Both the position numbers and the translations under genes were made by a program. The notes under the pieces were generated by a model. The model made no database searches and was not told where the DNA came from. It saw only the letters and a program-made list of their open reading frames with translations. From contig NZ_CP061703.1 in NCBI RefSeq assembly GCF_014764305.1, forward strand, positions 2,709,501-2,773,500: DNA of 64,000 nucleotides, in the 5' to 3' direction. The stretch comes from Mesoflavibacter profundi (GTDB taxonomy: Bacteria; Bacteroidota; Bacteroidia; Flavobacteriales; Flavobacteriaceae). Position 1 is the first letter of the stretch; every line of letters begins with the position of its first letter. Shown here one piece after another: positions 47,878-55,479 of the stretch.

Positions 47878-48936
47878 ATGGCAGGAAATAGCTTTGGTAA
47901 TTTATTTAAACTTACCACTTTTGGAGAATCTCATGGTGAAGCAATAGGAGGAATTATAGATGGTTGTCCTCCAGGAATTAAGATTGATTTTCAAGCTGTT
48001 CAAGATGAAATGAATCGTCGTAAACCTGGTCAATCTGCGATTGTAACTCAACGTAAAGAACCAGATGAAGTTAAATTTTTATCAGGAATTTTTGAAGGTG
48101 TAACTACAGGAACACCAATTGGTTTTGTTATTGAAAACGCCAATCAAAAATCTAAAGACTATTCACACATAAAAGATGCCTATAGACCAAGTCACGCAGA
48201 CTATGTTTACGATAAAAAATATGGTTTTCGTGATTATCGTGGTGGCGGACGTAGTAGTGCACGCGAAACTGCAAGTCGTGTAGTTGCTGGCGCAATCGCA
48301 AAGCAAATGCTTGATTCTATACAAATACATGCTTATACATCTTCTGTTGGCGATATTTTTCTTGAAAAACCGTACCAAGATTTAGATTTTTCTAAAGTAG
48401 AATCTAATATCGTACGTTGTCCTGATCAAGAATATGCTGATAAAATGATTGAAAAAATCAAGCAAATTAGAAAGGAAGGTGATACCATTGGCGGAACAAT
48501 AACTTGTGTTTTAAAAAATGTGCCAATTGGTTTAGGAGAGCCTGTTTTTGATAAACTACATGCCGAATTAGGCAAAGCAATGCTATCTATTAATGCCGTA
48601 AAAGGTTTTGAATATGGTAGCGGATTTTGTGGCGCTAAAATGAAAGGTAGTGAACACAACGACCAATTTAATATTGATGGTAGCACAAAAACCAATCTTT
48701 CTGGCGGAATTCAAGGTGGAATAAGTAACGGAATGGACATTTATTTTAGAGTTGCTTTTAAACCAGTTGCAACCATTATGCAAAATCAAACCACTATAAA
48801 CAAAGATGGAAACGAGGTCGAAATGCAAGGTAAAGGAAGACATGATCCTTGTGTTGTACCACGTGCTGTACCTATTGTAGAAGCTATGGCTGCATTGGTT
48901 TTAGCTGATTATTTTTTGATAAATAAAATTTATTAA
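47878..48936 (+). CDS. aroC: chorismate synthase
   Basis: Last step of the shikimate pathway, converting 5-enolpyruvylshikimate 3-phosphate to chorismate with reduced FMN. 352 residues, family length. Signatures visible: [18 protein letters not shown] (start), [20 protein letters not shown] (~106-125, FMN/EPSP region) and [37 protein letters not shown] near the end. Encoded alone, with a 174-base upstream gap that holds a small palindrome (TATTGAT / ATCAATA near 47731-47756). Confidence 0.97.
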   Translation: MAGNSFGNLFKLTTFGESHGEAIGGIIDGCPPGIKIDFQAVQDEMNRRKPGQSAIVTQRKEPDEVKFLSGIFEGVTTGTPIGFVIENANQKSKDYSHIKDAYRPSHADYVYDKKYGFRDYRGGGRSSARETASRVVAGAIAKQMLDSIQIHAYTSSVGDIFLEKPYQDLDFSKVESNIVRCPDQEYADKMIEKIKQIRKEGDTIGGTITCVLKNVPIGLGEPVFDKLHAELGKAMLSINAVKGFEYGSGFCGAKMKGSEHNDQFNIDGSTKTNLSGGIQGGISNGMDIYFRVAFKPVATIMQNQTTINKDGNEVEMQGKGRHDPCVVPRAVPIVEAMAALVLADYFLINKIY

Positions 48937-48938
48937 TT

Positions 48939-48964
48939 GTCATTTCTGCGTTGGCGGAAATCCC
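48939..48964. repeat. flavobacterial-type short intergenic repeat fragment
   Basis: GTCATTTCTGCG-TTGGCGGAAATCCC resembles the dispersed 'GTCATTCCTGCGNAGGCAGGAATC' repeats I associate with Bacteroidota genomes. It is an imperfect hairpin (ATTTCTGC / GCGGAAAT type) right after the aroC stop. The family assignment is from memory and needs a genome-wide check. Confidence 0.5.
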
Positions 48965-49015
48965 TTAAATAACTAACTAATTAAATCTTGTTTAAGCAAG
49001 AATGAAATACATTTT

Positions 49016-50341
49016 ATGAAGAAACTAGCATTACACTGGAAGATTATTATAGGAATGGTATTAGGAATCGTTTTTGGTTTTATAATGAATTCCGTAGATG
49101 GCGGTAAACTGTTCACCTCAAATTGGATAGCGCCTTTTGGTAAAATATTTATAAATCTTTTAAAGTTAATTGCTGTTCCTTTAATCTTAGCGTCATTAAT
49201 TAAAGGTGTATCTGATTTAAAAGACATTTCAAAAATTAAAAAAATGGGCTTACGTACCATTGGTATTTACATTGCTACAACTTTAGTTGCAATCGTTATT
49301 GGTTTAAGTATTGTAAATGTTGTTAAACCAGGAACTGGTATGCCTAAAGATACCATCGAAAAAATTAAAATGAAATATGAAAATGATGCTGGTGTAGTCG
49401 ATAAATTAAATAAAGCCAATGCAACTAAAGATGCTGGTCCATTACAACCGTTAGTAGATATTTTCCCAAGTAATATATTTCAGTCTTTTGCAGATGCTTC
49501 AATGCTGCAAGTCATATTTTTTGCGCTTTTTGTTGGTATTTGCCTGTTGTTGATTGGAGAGAAAAAAGCCAAACCAATGGTAGATTTTTTCGACTCACTT
49601 AATGAAGTCATCATGAAAATGGTCGATTTGATTATGCTTTTTGCTCCTTATGCTGTATTTGCATTAATGGCAAACGTAATCATTGCATTTGATGATACAG
49701 AGATTCTTTTAAAACTTTTATACTATGCGTTATGCGTTGTTGGTGGTTTAATTTTAATGATTTGTTTTTATTTAGTATTAGTTAGCTTTTACACAAAAAA
49801 ATCGCCTTTATGGTTTTTAAAACAGCTTAGTCCAGCACAATTATTAGCCTTTTCAACCTCAAGTAGTGCTGCAACATTACCCGTTACTATGGAACGTGTA
49901 GAAGAGCATCTTGGTGTAGATAAAGAAGTGTCTGGATTTGTATTACCTGTTGGTGCAACTGTAAATATGGATGGAACAAGTTTATATCAAGGTATTGCTG
50001 CTGTATTTATTATGCAAGTTATCTGGCCAGAAGGATTAACTTTTACCAATCAAATCGTTATTATTTTAACAGCTTTATTAGCCTCTATTGGTAGTGCTGC
50101 TGTACCAAGTGCTGGTATGGTAATGTTAGTAATAGTGTTAGAGTCTATTGGTTTTCCGGCAGAATTATTGCCTATCGGATTAGCATTAATATTTGCAGTA
50201 GATAGACCTTTAGATATGTGTCGTACTGTTGTTAATGTAACAGGTGATGCTACAGTATCTATGCTCGTTGCAAAGTCTTTAGATAAGTTGCACGATCCAC
50301 ATCCAAAAGAATGGGATGATAATTATGATAAAGTAAAATAA
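49016..50341 (+). CDS. dicarboxylate/amino acid:cation symporter (DAACS family)
   Basis: Glutamate/aspartate or C4-dicarboxylate:Na+/H+ symporter of the inner membrane. 441 residues with about eight transmembrane helices and two re-entrant hairpins. The hallmark residues are SSSAATLP (hairpin 1, ~287), the NMDGT motif in VNMDGTSLYQGIAAVF (~323), the second hairpin region SAAVPSAGMVML (~364) and VDRPLDMCRTVVNVTGDA in helix 8. The last carries the Asp/Arg pair that decides acidic substrates. An RxxTNxxGD-type motif as in Glt proteins is replaced by RTVVNVTGDA, which is normal in this family. No partner genes. Confidence 0.94.
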   Translation: MKKLALHWKIIIGMVLGIVFGFIMNSVDGGKLFTSNWIAPFGKIFINLLKLIAVPLILASLIKGVSDLKDISKIKKMGLRTIGIYIATTLVAIVIGLSIVNVVKPGTGMPKDTIEKIKMKYENDAGVVDKLNKANATKDAGPLQPLVDIFPSNIFQSFADASMLQVIFFALFVGICLLLIGEKKAKPMVDFFDSLNEVIMKMVDLIMLFAPYAVFALMANVIIAFDDTEILLKLLYYALCVVGGLILMICFYLVLVSFYTKKSPLWFLKQLSPAQLLAFSTSSSAATLPVTMERVEEHLGVDKEVSGFVLPVGATVNMDGTSLYQGIAAVFIMQVIWPEGLTFTNQIVIILTALLASIGSAAVPSAGMVMLVIVLESIGFPAELLPIGLALIFAVDRPLDMCRTVVNVTGDATVSMLVAKSLDKLHDPHPKEWDDNYDKVK

Positions 50342-50378
50342 GCAGAGAACAAGTTTTATAAACTTTGTGAATCGCTTA

Positions 50379-50398
50379 TCCTGAGCGAAGTCGAAGGA
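50379..50398. repeat. short palindromic intergenic repeat
   Basis: TCCTGAGCGAAGTCGAAGGA at 50379-50398 is a short palindrome (ATCCT...AGGAT) of a type ('CCTGAGCGnAGTCGAAGG') that I know as a dispersed repeat in many bacterial genomes. It lies in the 158-base gap between the symporter and gshB-like genes. Confidence 0.5.
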
Positions 50399-50499
50399 TC
50401 TACTTAATTAATAGTACCTAATTTATTTATCATCAAATTATTTTTAACATTAATATTTTTTAATAATTTTAATCATCTAACCAACCAAAATATTAAACA

Positions 50500-51537
50500 A
50501 TGAATGTTTGTTTCATTATGTATCCTTGGGATCAAATAGATCCAGAAAATGACACAAGTCTTGCACTTATTAAAGAATGTGCTAAACGTAATCATGGTGT
50601 TGCCATGTGTACACCAGCTAATTTAACTATAAGAGATAGTGTTACTAGCGCGTTTTGTACTGTAGTTGGTCGTATGGATAAAGTGCCGACGTCATTAAAA
50701 TCTTTTTATAAAAAAGCAGAATTAAGGGAAGAAATGCTGCCGCTTGCTGGTTTTGATGCTATTTTCTTTAGAGCAAATCCGCCACTTGATCCAATTATGC
50801 TTAACTTTTTAGATTCGGTTAAAGATGATGTGTTTATCATCAATTCTTTAGAAGGTATGCGAGAAGCAAACAACAAGCTTTACACAGCAGCTTTTGGTGA
50901 TGCGCATAGTAACATTATTCCTAATACGCACGTATCTAAAAATAAAAAATATTTAATTCAGCAGATTAAAAACAGTAAATCAGATAAGATGATTTTAAAA
51001 CCATTAAACGGTTTTGGTGGATCTGGTGTGATTTTAATCGAAAAATCTGCAATGAGTAATATTAACTCTTTATTAGATTTTTATATCAGCGGAAAAGATG
51101 GTACATCCAACTACGTGATTTTACAAGATTATATTGAAGGTGCTGATCAAGGTGATGTTAGAATTTTAATGCTGAATGGTGAAGCTGTTGGCGCAATGAA
51201 ACGTGTTCCTGGAAGCGATGATCACAGATCAAATGTATCTGCAGGTGGAAGCGTACAAAAACATACGCTAACTAAAGCCGAAAAAGCTTTATGTAAACAA
51301 ATTGGTCCAAAACTGGTTAAAGATGGTTTATATTTTGTAGGAATAGACGTGATTGGCGGTAAATTAGTAGAAGTTAATGTGATGTCACCTGGCGGAATTA
51401 CTTACATCAATAAAGTTTACAAAAACAAACGAAAAGTTGAAGAAAAAGTAATCGACTTTTTAGAAAGTAAGGTTTTAGATAATTTAGAAGCTTTTAACAG
51501 ACGTTCTAGATTACGTAAAAGAGTAGACGAAGCATAA
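50500..51537 (+). CDS. gshB: glutathione synthetase-like ATP-grasp ligase
   Basis: 345 residues of the GshB fold. The N-terminal pre-ATP-grasp domain begins MNVCFIMYPWDQIDPENDTS and contains FRANPPLD (~90). The ATP-grasp part has ILKPLNGFGGSGVILIEK (~residues 166-183, ATP-binding Lys), VRILMLNGEAVGAMKRVP (substrate/Mg loop), and VGIDVIGGKLVEVNVMSPGG with the metal-binding E-V-N motif. Glutathione synthetase joins gamma-Glu-Cys and Gly. Here, however, bshA is present in the same window, no gshA is seen, and the gene leads an operon with an N-formylglutamate amidohydrolase and a QEGLA metallopeptidase. A different peptide substrate is therefore possible. The next gene begins 11 bases downstream. 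Confidence 0.85.
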   Translation: MNVCFIMYPWDQIDPENDTSLALIKECAKRNHGVAMCTPANLTIRDSVTSAFCTVVGRMDKVPTSLKSFYKKAELREEMLPLAGFDAIFFRANPPLDPIMLNFLDSVKDDVFIINSLEGMREANNKLYTAAFGDAHSNIIPNTHVSKNKKYLIQQIKNSKSDKMILKPLNGFGGSGVILIEKSAMSNINSLLDFYISGKDGTSNYVILQDYIEGADQGDVRILMLNGEAVGAMKRVPGSDDHRSNVSAGGSVQKHTLTKAEKALCKQIGPKLVKDGLYFVGIDVIGGKLVEVNVMSPGGITYINKVYKNKRKVEEKVIDFLESKVLDNLEAFNRRSRLRKRVDEA

Positions 51538-51548
51538 TCTAAATAGCT

Positions 51549-52697
51549 ATGGAAGGTTTTGATAATATAGTTTCTGTAGATTGGTTAAATAACCATTTAA
51601 ATCATCCAAAAGTTGTAGTTTTAAATGCAACAATACCTAAAATTTCTGGCGATTTTAAAGCTGAAACGTACCAAATCCCAAACGCTCGTTTTTTTGATAT
51701 AAAAAAAGCGTTTAGCGATGTTTCAGCAGAATTTCCAAATACAATTCCTTCTGAAATTCAATTTCAATCTGAAGCTCAAAAACTAGGTGTAAATCAAGAT
51801 AGTTTCATTGTTGTTTATGATGAAATTGGCGTGTATTCTAGTCCGCGCGCTTGGTGGCTTTTCAAAACTTTTGGTCATAATAATGTAGCTGTTTTAGATG
51901 GTGGATTTCCTGAATGGAATTCAAATCAATTTTCAACTGAAATAAAATCAGAAAAGCATTATCCATTAGGAAATTTCACTGCTAAATACAATCCAAATAA
52001 CGTGGTGTATTTTGAATCTTTAGACGCCATAAATAAAGACCCAAATTTCAAAATTATCGATGCACGATCTAACGATCGGTTTATGTGTCGCGTGCCAGAG
52101 CCAAGACAAGGTTTACGTTCTGGACAAATACCAAATTCGGTTAATTTACCGTATCAACAGGTGTTAAACGGACATAAATTTCAGCAAAAGGAACACATCG
52201 TTTCAACTTTTAAAAATTTAGCAGATAACAATCAGCATTTAGTATTTAGTTGTGGCTCTGGTATTACAGCTTCAATTTTAAGTTTAGCTGCAACGATTTC
52301 AGCATATAATAATAGTGTTTACGATGGTTCGTGGACAGAATACGGAACTTTAACAACAGGAGATATGAATAATCCAAAACAATGGGCTAAAGAAGAATTG
52401 TTAGCCTATATTTTAATTTTTATAGCGCATTCTGATTTAGAAGAAACTCGAAAAGAAAAAGAATATATCCTTTCTAGAGTAGATAAAACTATCTACAAAC
52501 GTGTTGAAGAAAAATTTGAAGAAGACAATGATTATCAAAGTATTCAAAATATTATCGAAGCTGTAAAATCACACGATTATTACCGTAATGATTTAGCAGA
52601 TTTGTTTGCAGATATAAAGTTAATGGCGTTTGCCGATGGTGATATGGATGTAATGGAGCAAACAGCTTACAACCAATTAAAAAAGATTTTACTGTAA
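51549..52697 (+). CDS. sulfurtransferase (rhodanese) fused to a TerB-like domain
   Basis: 382 residues. Two rhodanese domains: a degenerate N-terminal one (~5-130) and a C-terminal one (~150-270) with active-site Cys235 in VFSCGSGITAS. The Cys loop CGSGIT is that of a mercaptopyruvate/thiosulfate sulfurtransferase. The last ~100 residues (~280-382) are all-helical with HSDLEETRKEKEYIL and LMAFADGDMDVMEQTAYNQL, matching a TerB-type module by pattern. Fusion of a rhodanese with a TerB-like domain is unusual to my knowledge. Gaps are 11 bases to the gshB-like gene and 1 base to the amidohydrolase. Confidence 0.85.
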   Translation: MEGFDNIVSVDWLNNHLNHPKVVVLNATIPKISGDFKAETYQIPNARFFDIKKAFSDVSAEFPNTIPSEIQFQSEAQKLGVNQDSFIVVYDEIGVYSSPRAWWLFKTFGHNNVAVLDGGFPEWNSNQFSTEIKSEKHYPLGNFTAKYNPNNVVYFESLDAINKDPNFKIIDARSNDRFMCRVPEPRQGLRSGQIPNSVNLPYQQVLNGHKFQQKEHIVSTFKNLADNNQHLVFSCGSGITASILSLAATISAYNNSVYDGSWTEYGTLTTGDMNNPKQWAKEELLAYILIFIAHSDLEETRKEKEYILSRVDKTIYKRVEEKFEEDNDYQSIQNIIEAVKSHDYYRNDLADLFADIKLMAFADGDMDVMEQTAYNQLKKILL

Positions 52698-52698
52698 A

Positions 52699-53526
52699 AT
52701 GCAAAGGTTATGTATTTCTCAAATTATTTCAAAAATTGAAAATGAAGAGTGTTTTCATGCAGTTGCAGAAGACTATTCGTTCACTTTAAAAATAGACAGT
52801 TATGTGCATTACGTTTGTGGCGCAGTACATGACGGACATCAATTTAGAAAAGAACTTTGGGACAATTGCTTGCATACCGAATATGAGCGTTGGTACGAAG
52901 AAGATCCAGAAACTAAAAACATGGTTGCATCGCATCCAATAGTTATTGCAGGAATGGATTCGCGTTTTGAATACGATTTAAATCGTGCGCCAGATACTGC
53001 TATATATATAGACGCTTGGGGAAAACAATTATGGAAAAATCCATTACCAGAAGCTCAAAAAGAAAAATCGCTTCAAAAACACGCCAACTTTTATAAAGTG
53101 GTACACGCTTTAATTAATAAAATTGAAACCAAATTTGGTGTTTGCGTGGTTTACGATATGCATAGTTATAATTGGAAACGTTGGGATAGAGAAGTACCAA
53201 CTTGGAATTTAGGTACTTCAAATATAGATAATAACCGTTTTGGAAATGATGTCGAAACTTGGCGTCAAAGCCTAAGCGAGCTAGAATTACCTAACGGAAT
53301 TAAAAGCACATCAAAAGTTAACGATACCTTTCAGGGTAATGGATATTTCTTAAAATTTATTACTCAAAATTTTCAAAATACCTTAGTTTTGGCAACCGAA
53401 ATTGCTAAAGTCTATTGTGATGAATATGAATACATTATGTATCCAGAAGTTGTTGCAGCAGTAGAAGAGCAGTTAAAAACTAGATTGGTAACGCATGCAA
53501 ATGCCTTTTACCAAACCCACAAATAA
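52699..53526 (+). CDS. N-formylglutamate amidohydrolase family protein
   Basis: 275 residues of the HutG-type N-formylglutamate deformylase family (zinc-dependent, related to carboxypeptidases). Recognisable segments: VHDGHQFRKELW (~42-53, metal-ligand-like His), GMDSRFEYDLNRAPDTAIY (~95-113) and VYDMHSYN (~149-156). The usual role is release of formate from N-formylglutamate in histidine breakdown, but no hut genes are nearby. The operon position between a peptide ligase and a peptidase suggests an N-acyl or isopeptide-type substrate. Starts one base after the rhodanese stop codon. Confidence 0.88.
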   Translation: MQRLCISQIISKIENEECFHAVAEDYSFTLKIDSYVHYVCGAVHDGHQFRKELWDNCLHTEYERWYEEDPETKNMVASHPIVIAGMDSRFEYDLNRAPDTAIYIDAWGKQLWKNPLPEAQKEKSLQKHANFYKVVHALINKIETKFGVCVVYDMHSYNWKRWDREVPTWNLGTSNIDNNRFGNDVETWRQSLSELELPNGIKSTSKVNDTFQGNGYFLKFITQNFQNTLVLATEIAKVYCDEYEYIMYPEVVAAVEEQLKTRLVTHANAFYQTHK

Positions 53527-53532
53527 TTAAAA

Positions 53533-54690
53533 ATGACACCTACTTTAGAAGAAAAATACCAAAACTTATTTGATATAGACTCAAATCTTAACCGATTAGT
53601 CAAAAAGATTGAATTACTTAATTACATCAATCCGTTAAATATTGAAAGCGAGAAAAAACAATTCTATTCTTCTAAATACAATTACGAGCCTCAATTTAAG
53701 TATCCAAAAATTAGGTTTAATGGCTACAAATTGCATCGTTTATTCTTTTCTCAACGTTTAGAACGTATAAAAGACGAAAGTATTCGTGAGCTCTATAAAG
53801 ACATTATTTACGAATATTCTGGATTAATAGAATGTATTGAAACCATTGGTCAAGGACGAAAATTCTATTTTAATAGTTTAAAAAGTTTTGGGACACCAAC
53901 CGAAAGAGATATTGAAAACGCAAAGTTTATCCTGCGTTTTGACGATAGCGATTTTGAAGAAGATTTATTACCACTTTACAACGTAGATGATGCTATTGCT
54001 TACTTTGAAGATTATCGTAAACGTTACGATTTTGATTTTACAATAAAAAAATCGACTAACATTTCTGCAGCAGCAATGGTGCAAAACAATACCAAAACAT
54101 TGCTGTTACGTCGTAATCATAAGTTTAGTAAAAATCAATTAGCAGTGTTAGCTAATCACGAAATTGGTGTACACATGGTAACTACGTTTAACGGATTATC
54201 ACAGCCTTTAAAAGTGTTTTCTAACGGTTTTCCTAATAATGTGGAAACCCAAGAAGGTTTAGCTGTGTATTCTGAATATATGTCTGGAAATTTAACCATT
54301 ACCAGATTAAAAGAATTAGCGTATCGTGTGATAGCTTCAGATAGTTTAGCAAAAGGATATAATTTTTCAGATACGTTTGATTTACTTCACAATCAGTATA
54401 AATTAAATCGTGATAAAGCCTTTATCGTAACATTACGCGTACATCGTGGCGGCGGATTTACAAAAGATCATTTGTATTTAACCGGTTTAAAAAAGGTTTA
54501 TGATTATGCTAAAGCAGGAGAAGATTTAAACGTATTATTGACTGGAAAAGTCACGTTAGAATATAAAGACGTTATATTAAAAATGCAGGAATTAGGCTTA
54601 GCTATTCCATCTATTCACTACACAGATGCCTATTTAACTAACGATAATAAAAATAAGAATTTCGATTTTATTTTAAATAGTTTAAAGTAG
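53533..54690 (+). CDS. QEGLA-motif (DUF1704/MATCAP-like) metallopeptidase
   Basis: 385 residues of the family annotated as flavohemoglobin expression-modulating QEGLA motif protein. The zinc-site signature is HEIGVH at residues 209-214 (HExxxH) and QEGLA at 240-244, whose Glu is the likely third ligand. Human MATCAP (KIAA0895L) of this family removes the C-terminal tyrosine from alpha-tubulin, so bacterial members are probably carboxypeptidases acting on protein or peptide tails. The substrate here is unknown. It closes the operon with gshB-like, rhodanese-TerB and amidohydrolase genes; gap 6 bases. A non-coding interval with two structured repeats follows. Confidence 0.9.
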   Translation: MTPTLEEKYQNLFDIDSNLNRLVKKIELLNYINPLNIESEKKQFYSSKYNYEPQFKYPKIRFNGYKLHRLFFSQRLERIKDESIRELYKDIIYEYSGLIECIETIGQGRKFYFNSLKSFGTPTERDIENAKFILRFDDSDFEEDLLPLYNVDDAIAYFEDYRKRYDFDFTIKKSTNISAAAMVQNNTKTLLLRRNHKFSKNQLAVLANHEIGVHMVTTFNGLSQPLKVFSNGFPNNVETQEGLAVYSEYMSGNLTITRLKELAYRVIASDSLAKGYNFSDTFDLLHNQYKLNRDKAFIVTLRVHRGGGFTKDHLYLTGLKKVYDYAKAGEDLNVLLTGKVTLEYKDVILKMQELGLAIPSIHYTDAYLTNDNKNKNFDFILNSLK

Positions 54691-54697
54691 TAGTTAA

Positions 54698-54825
54698 ATC
54701 TCAAAGCATTACACTGTCCATAGTAAACTAAGCTAAATAATAGGTTAGACATGCCTTTTATTTAGAACTTAACTCGTTCCTTACTAACAGAAGTAAGGGT
54801 TAAGCTAACTGTAATGCTTTGAGAT
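54698..54825. ncRNA. candidate structured RNA or mobile inverted-repeat element
   Basis: Perfect 16-bp terminal inverted repeat: ATCTCAAAGCATTACA at 54698-54713 pairs with 54810-54825. Inside are two further helices. Hairpin A: CTAAATAA 54733-54740 with TTATTTAG 54758-54765, and an AGG/CCT stem within it. Hairpin B: CTTAAC 54768-54773 with GTTAAG 54799-54804, plus CCTTACT 54779-54785 with AGTAAGG 54792-54798 (6-base loop AACAGA, 5-base bulge). The whole folds as a three-way junction. This does not match a known RNA family that I recognise; a MITE-like element is the alternative. Confidence 0.55.
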
Positions 54826-54932
54826 CTTTATCAACCTCATAGCTAAGTTAATTTGAAAGTATAAACTGTAAAAAGTGTATTTAGTGAAGTATAATATTGG
54901 TTAAGTGAACTTATACTTTAGATGAGTATAAC

Positions 54933-55038
54933 TTCTCGATACATTTTTCTCATACTTCGAAAAACACTCAAAGTGACGCTACTTATTTTAAATTAACGTC
55001 AGTTCGAGTGATGCGACGATGGAGCATTGTATCGAGAA
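54933..55038. repeat. REP-like palindromic element
   Basis: Outer inverted repeat TTCTCGATACA (54933-54943) / TGTATCGAGAA (55028-55038), and an inner imperfect repeat CACTCAAAGTGACG (54965-54978) / CGTCAGTTCGAGTG (54997-55010, 12 of 14 paired). Sequences such as 'TTCTCGATACA ... GTTCGAGTG' are familiar dispersed repeats in flavobacterial genomes. It forms a long hairpin in the convergent gap after the QEGLA gene. Confidence 0.65.
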
Positions 55039-55043
55039 CAATA

Positions 55044-55460
55044 TTACTCCAAAAACTTGCTCTTCAATTCTGGTGTTGGAATCATACAAGCTTCTTTTTT
55101 ACCGTACCATTTATAGCGGTTTTTGGCAATAAAATCGTAAACCCAATGTCTAATAAAAGCAGGTACAATTAAAAAAATAGTAAGTAGAGCAGAAGGAAAG
55201 CCTAAATCTTTAGCAATGTATAACGCTGCTGTAGATTTCACTTTAAGTCCTTTGTCTTCAGAATATAATAAAATTGAATCTGTTTTTGCGGTATCAATAT
55301 TGTATTTACTAATGATCTCTTGTCCAACCTTACCTTGTAAAGGAGCAAACATAAACTTATTCTTTTTGTCATGCTTTATTACAAATTGCACAGAGCTGTT
55401 GCAAAGATTACAAACACCATCAAAAAGGATTAATTTTTTATGTTTTGGTAACTGAATCAA
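55044..55460 (-). CDS. thiol-disulfide oxidoreductase DCC family protein (DUF393)
   Basis: 138 residues, soluble. The family signature FDGVCNLCNSSVQF near the N-terminus (residues 13-26) holds the CxxC pair Cys17/Cys20 after the DGxC motif; then KNKFMFAPLQGKVGQ and a C-terminal TM-like segment (~90-110, ALLTIFLIVPAFIRHWVYDF) and WYGKK. The function is not established beyond predicted redox activity. mutS2 precedes it on the minus strand by 19 bases, so it is probably co-transcribed. Confidence 0.9.
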   Translation of the reverse strand: MIQLPKHKKLILFDGVCNLCNSSVQFVIKHDKKNKFMFAPLQGKVGQEIISKYNIDTAKTDSILLYSEDKGLKVKSTAALYIAKDLGFPSALLTIFLIVPAFIRHWVYDFIAKNRYKWYGKKEACMIPTPELKSKFLE

Positions 55461-55479
55461 ATTAAATACTAATAATTGT

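Larger units (their letters stand above)
54691..55043. other. 353-base non-coding interval with structured elements
   Basis: No plausible gene. It contains, in order: the 128-bp three-way-junction-like element at 54698-54825; an 8-bp palindrome AAGTATAA / TTATACTT at 54887-54894 and 54911-54918 (possible hairpin or operator); and the REP-like palindrome at 54933-55038. The interval lies between the plus-strand QEGLA gene and the minus-strand DCC gene, that is, between convergent genes, so the elements may also act in termination, although none has a good T-run. Confidence 0.75.

Noticed and set aside
52699-53526. Histidine utilisation role for the N-formylglutamate amidohydrolase
   Set aside because: No hutH, hutU or hutI genes are nearby; the operon partners point to a different substrate.
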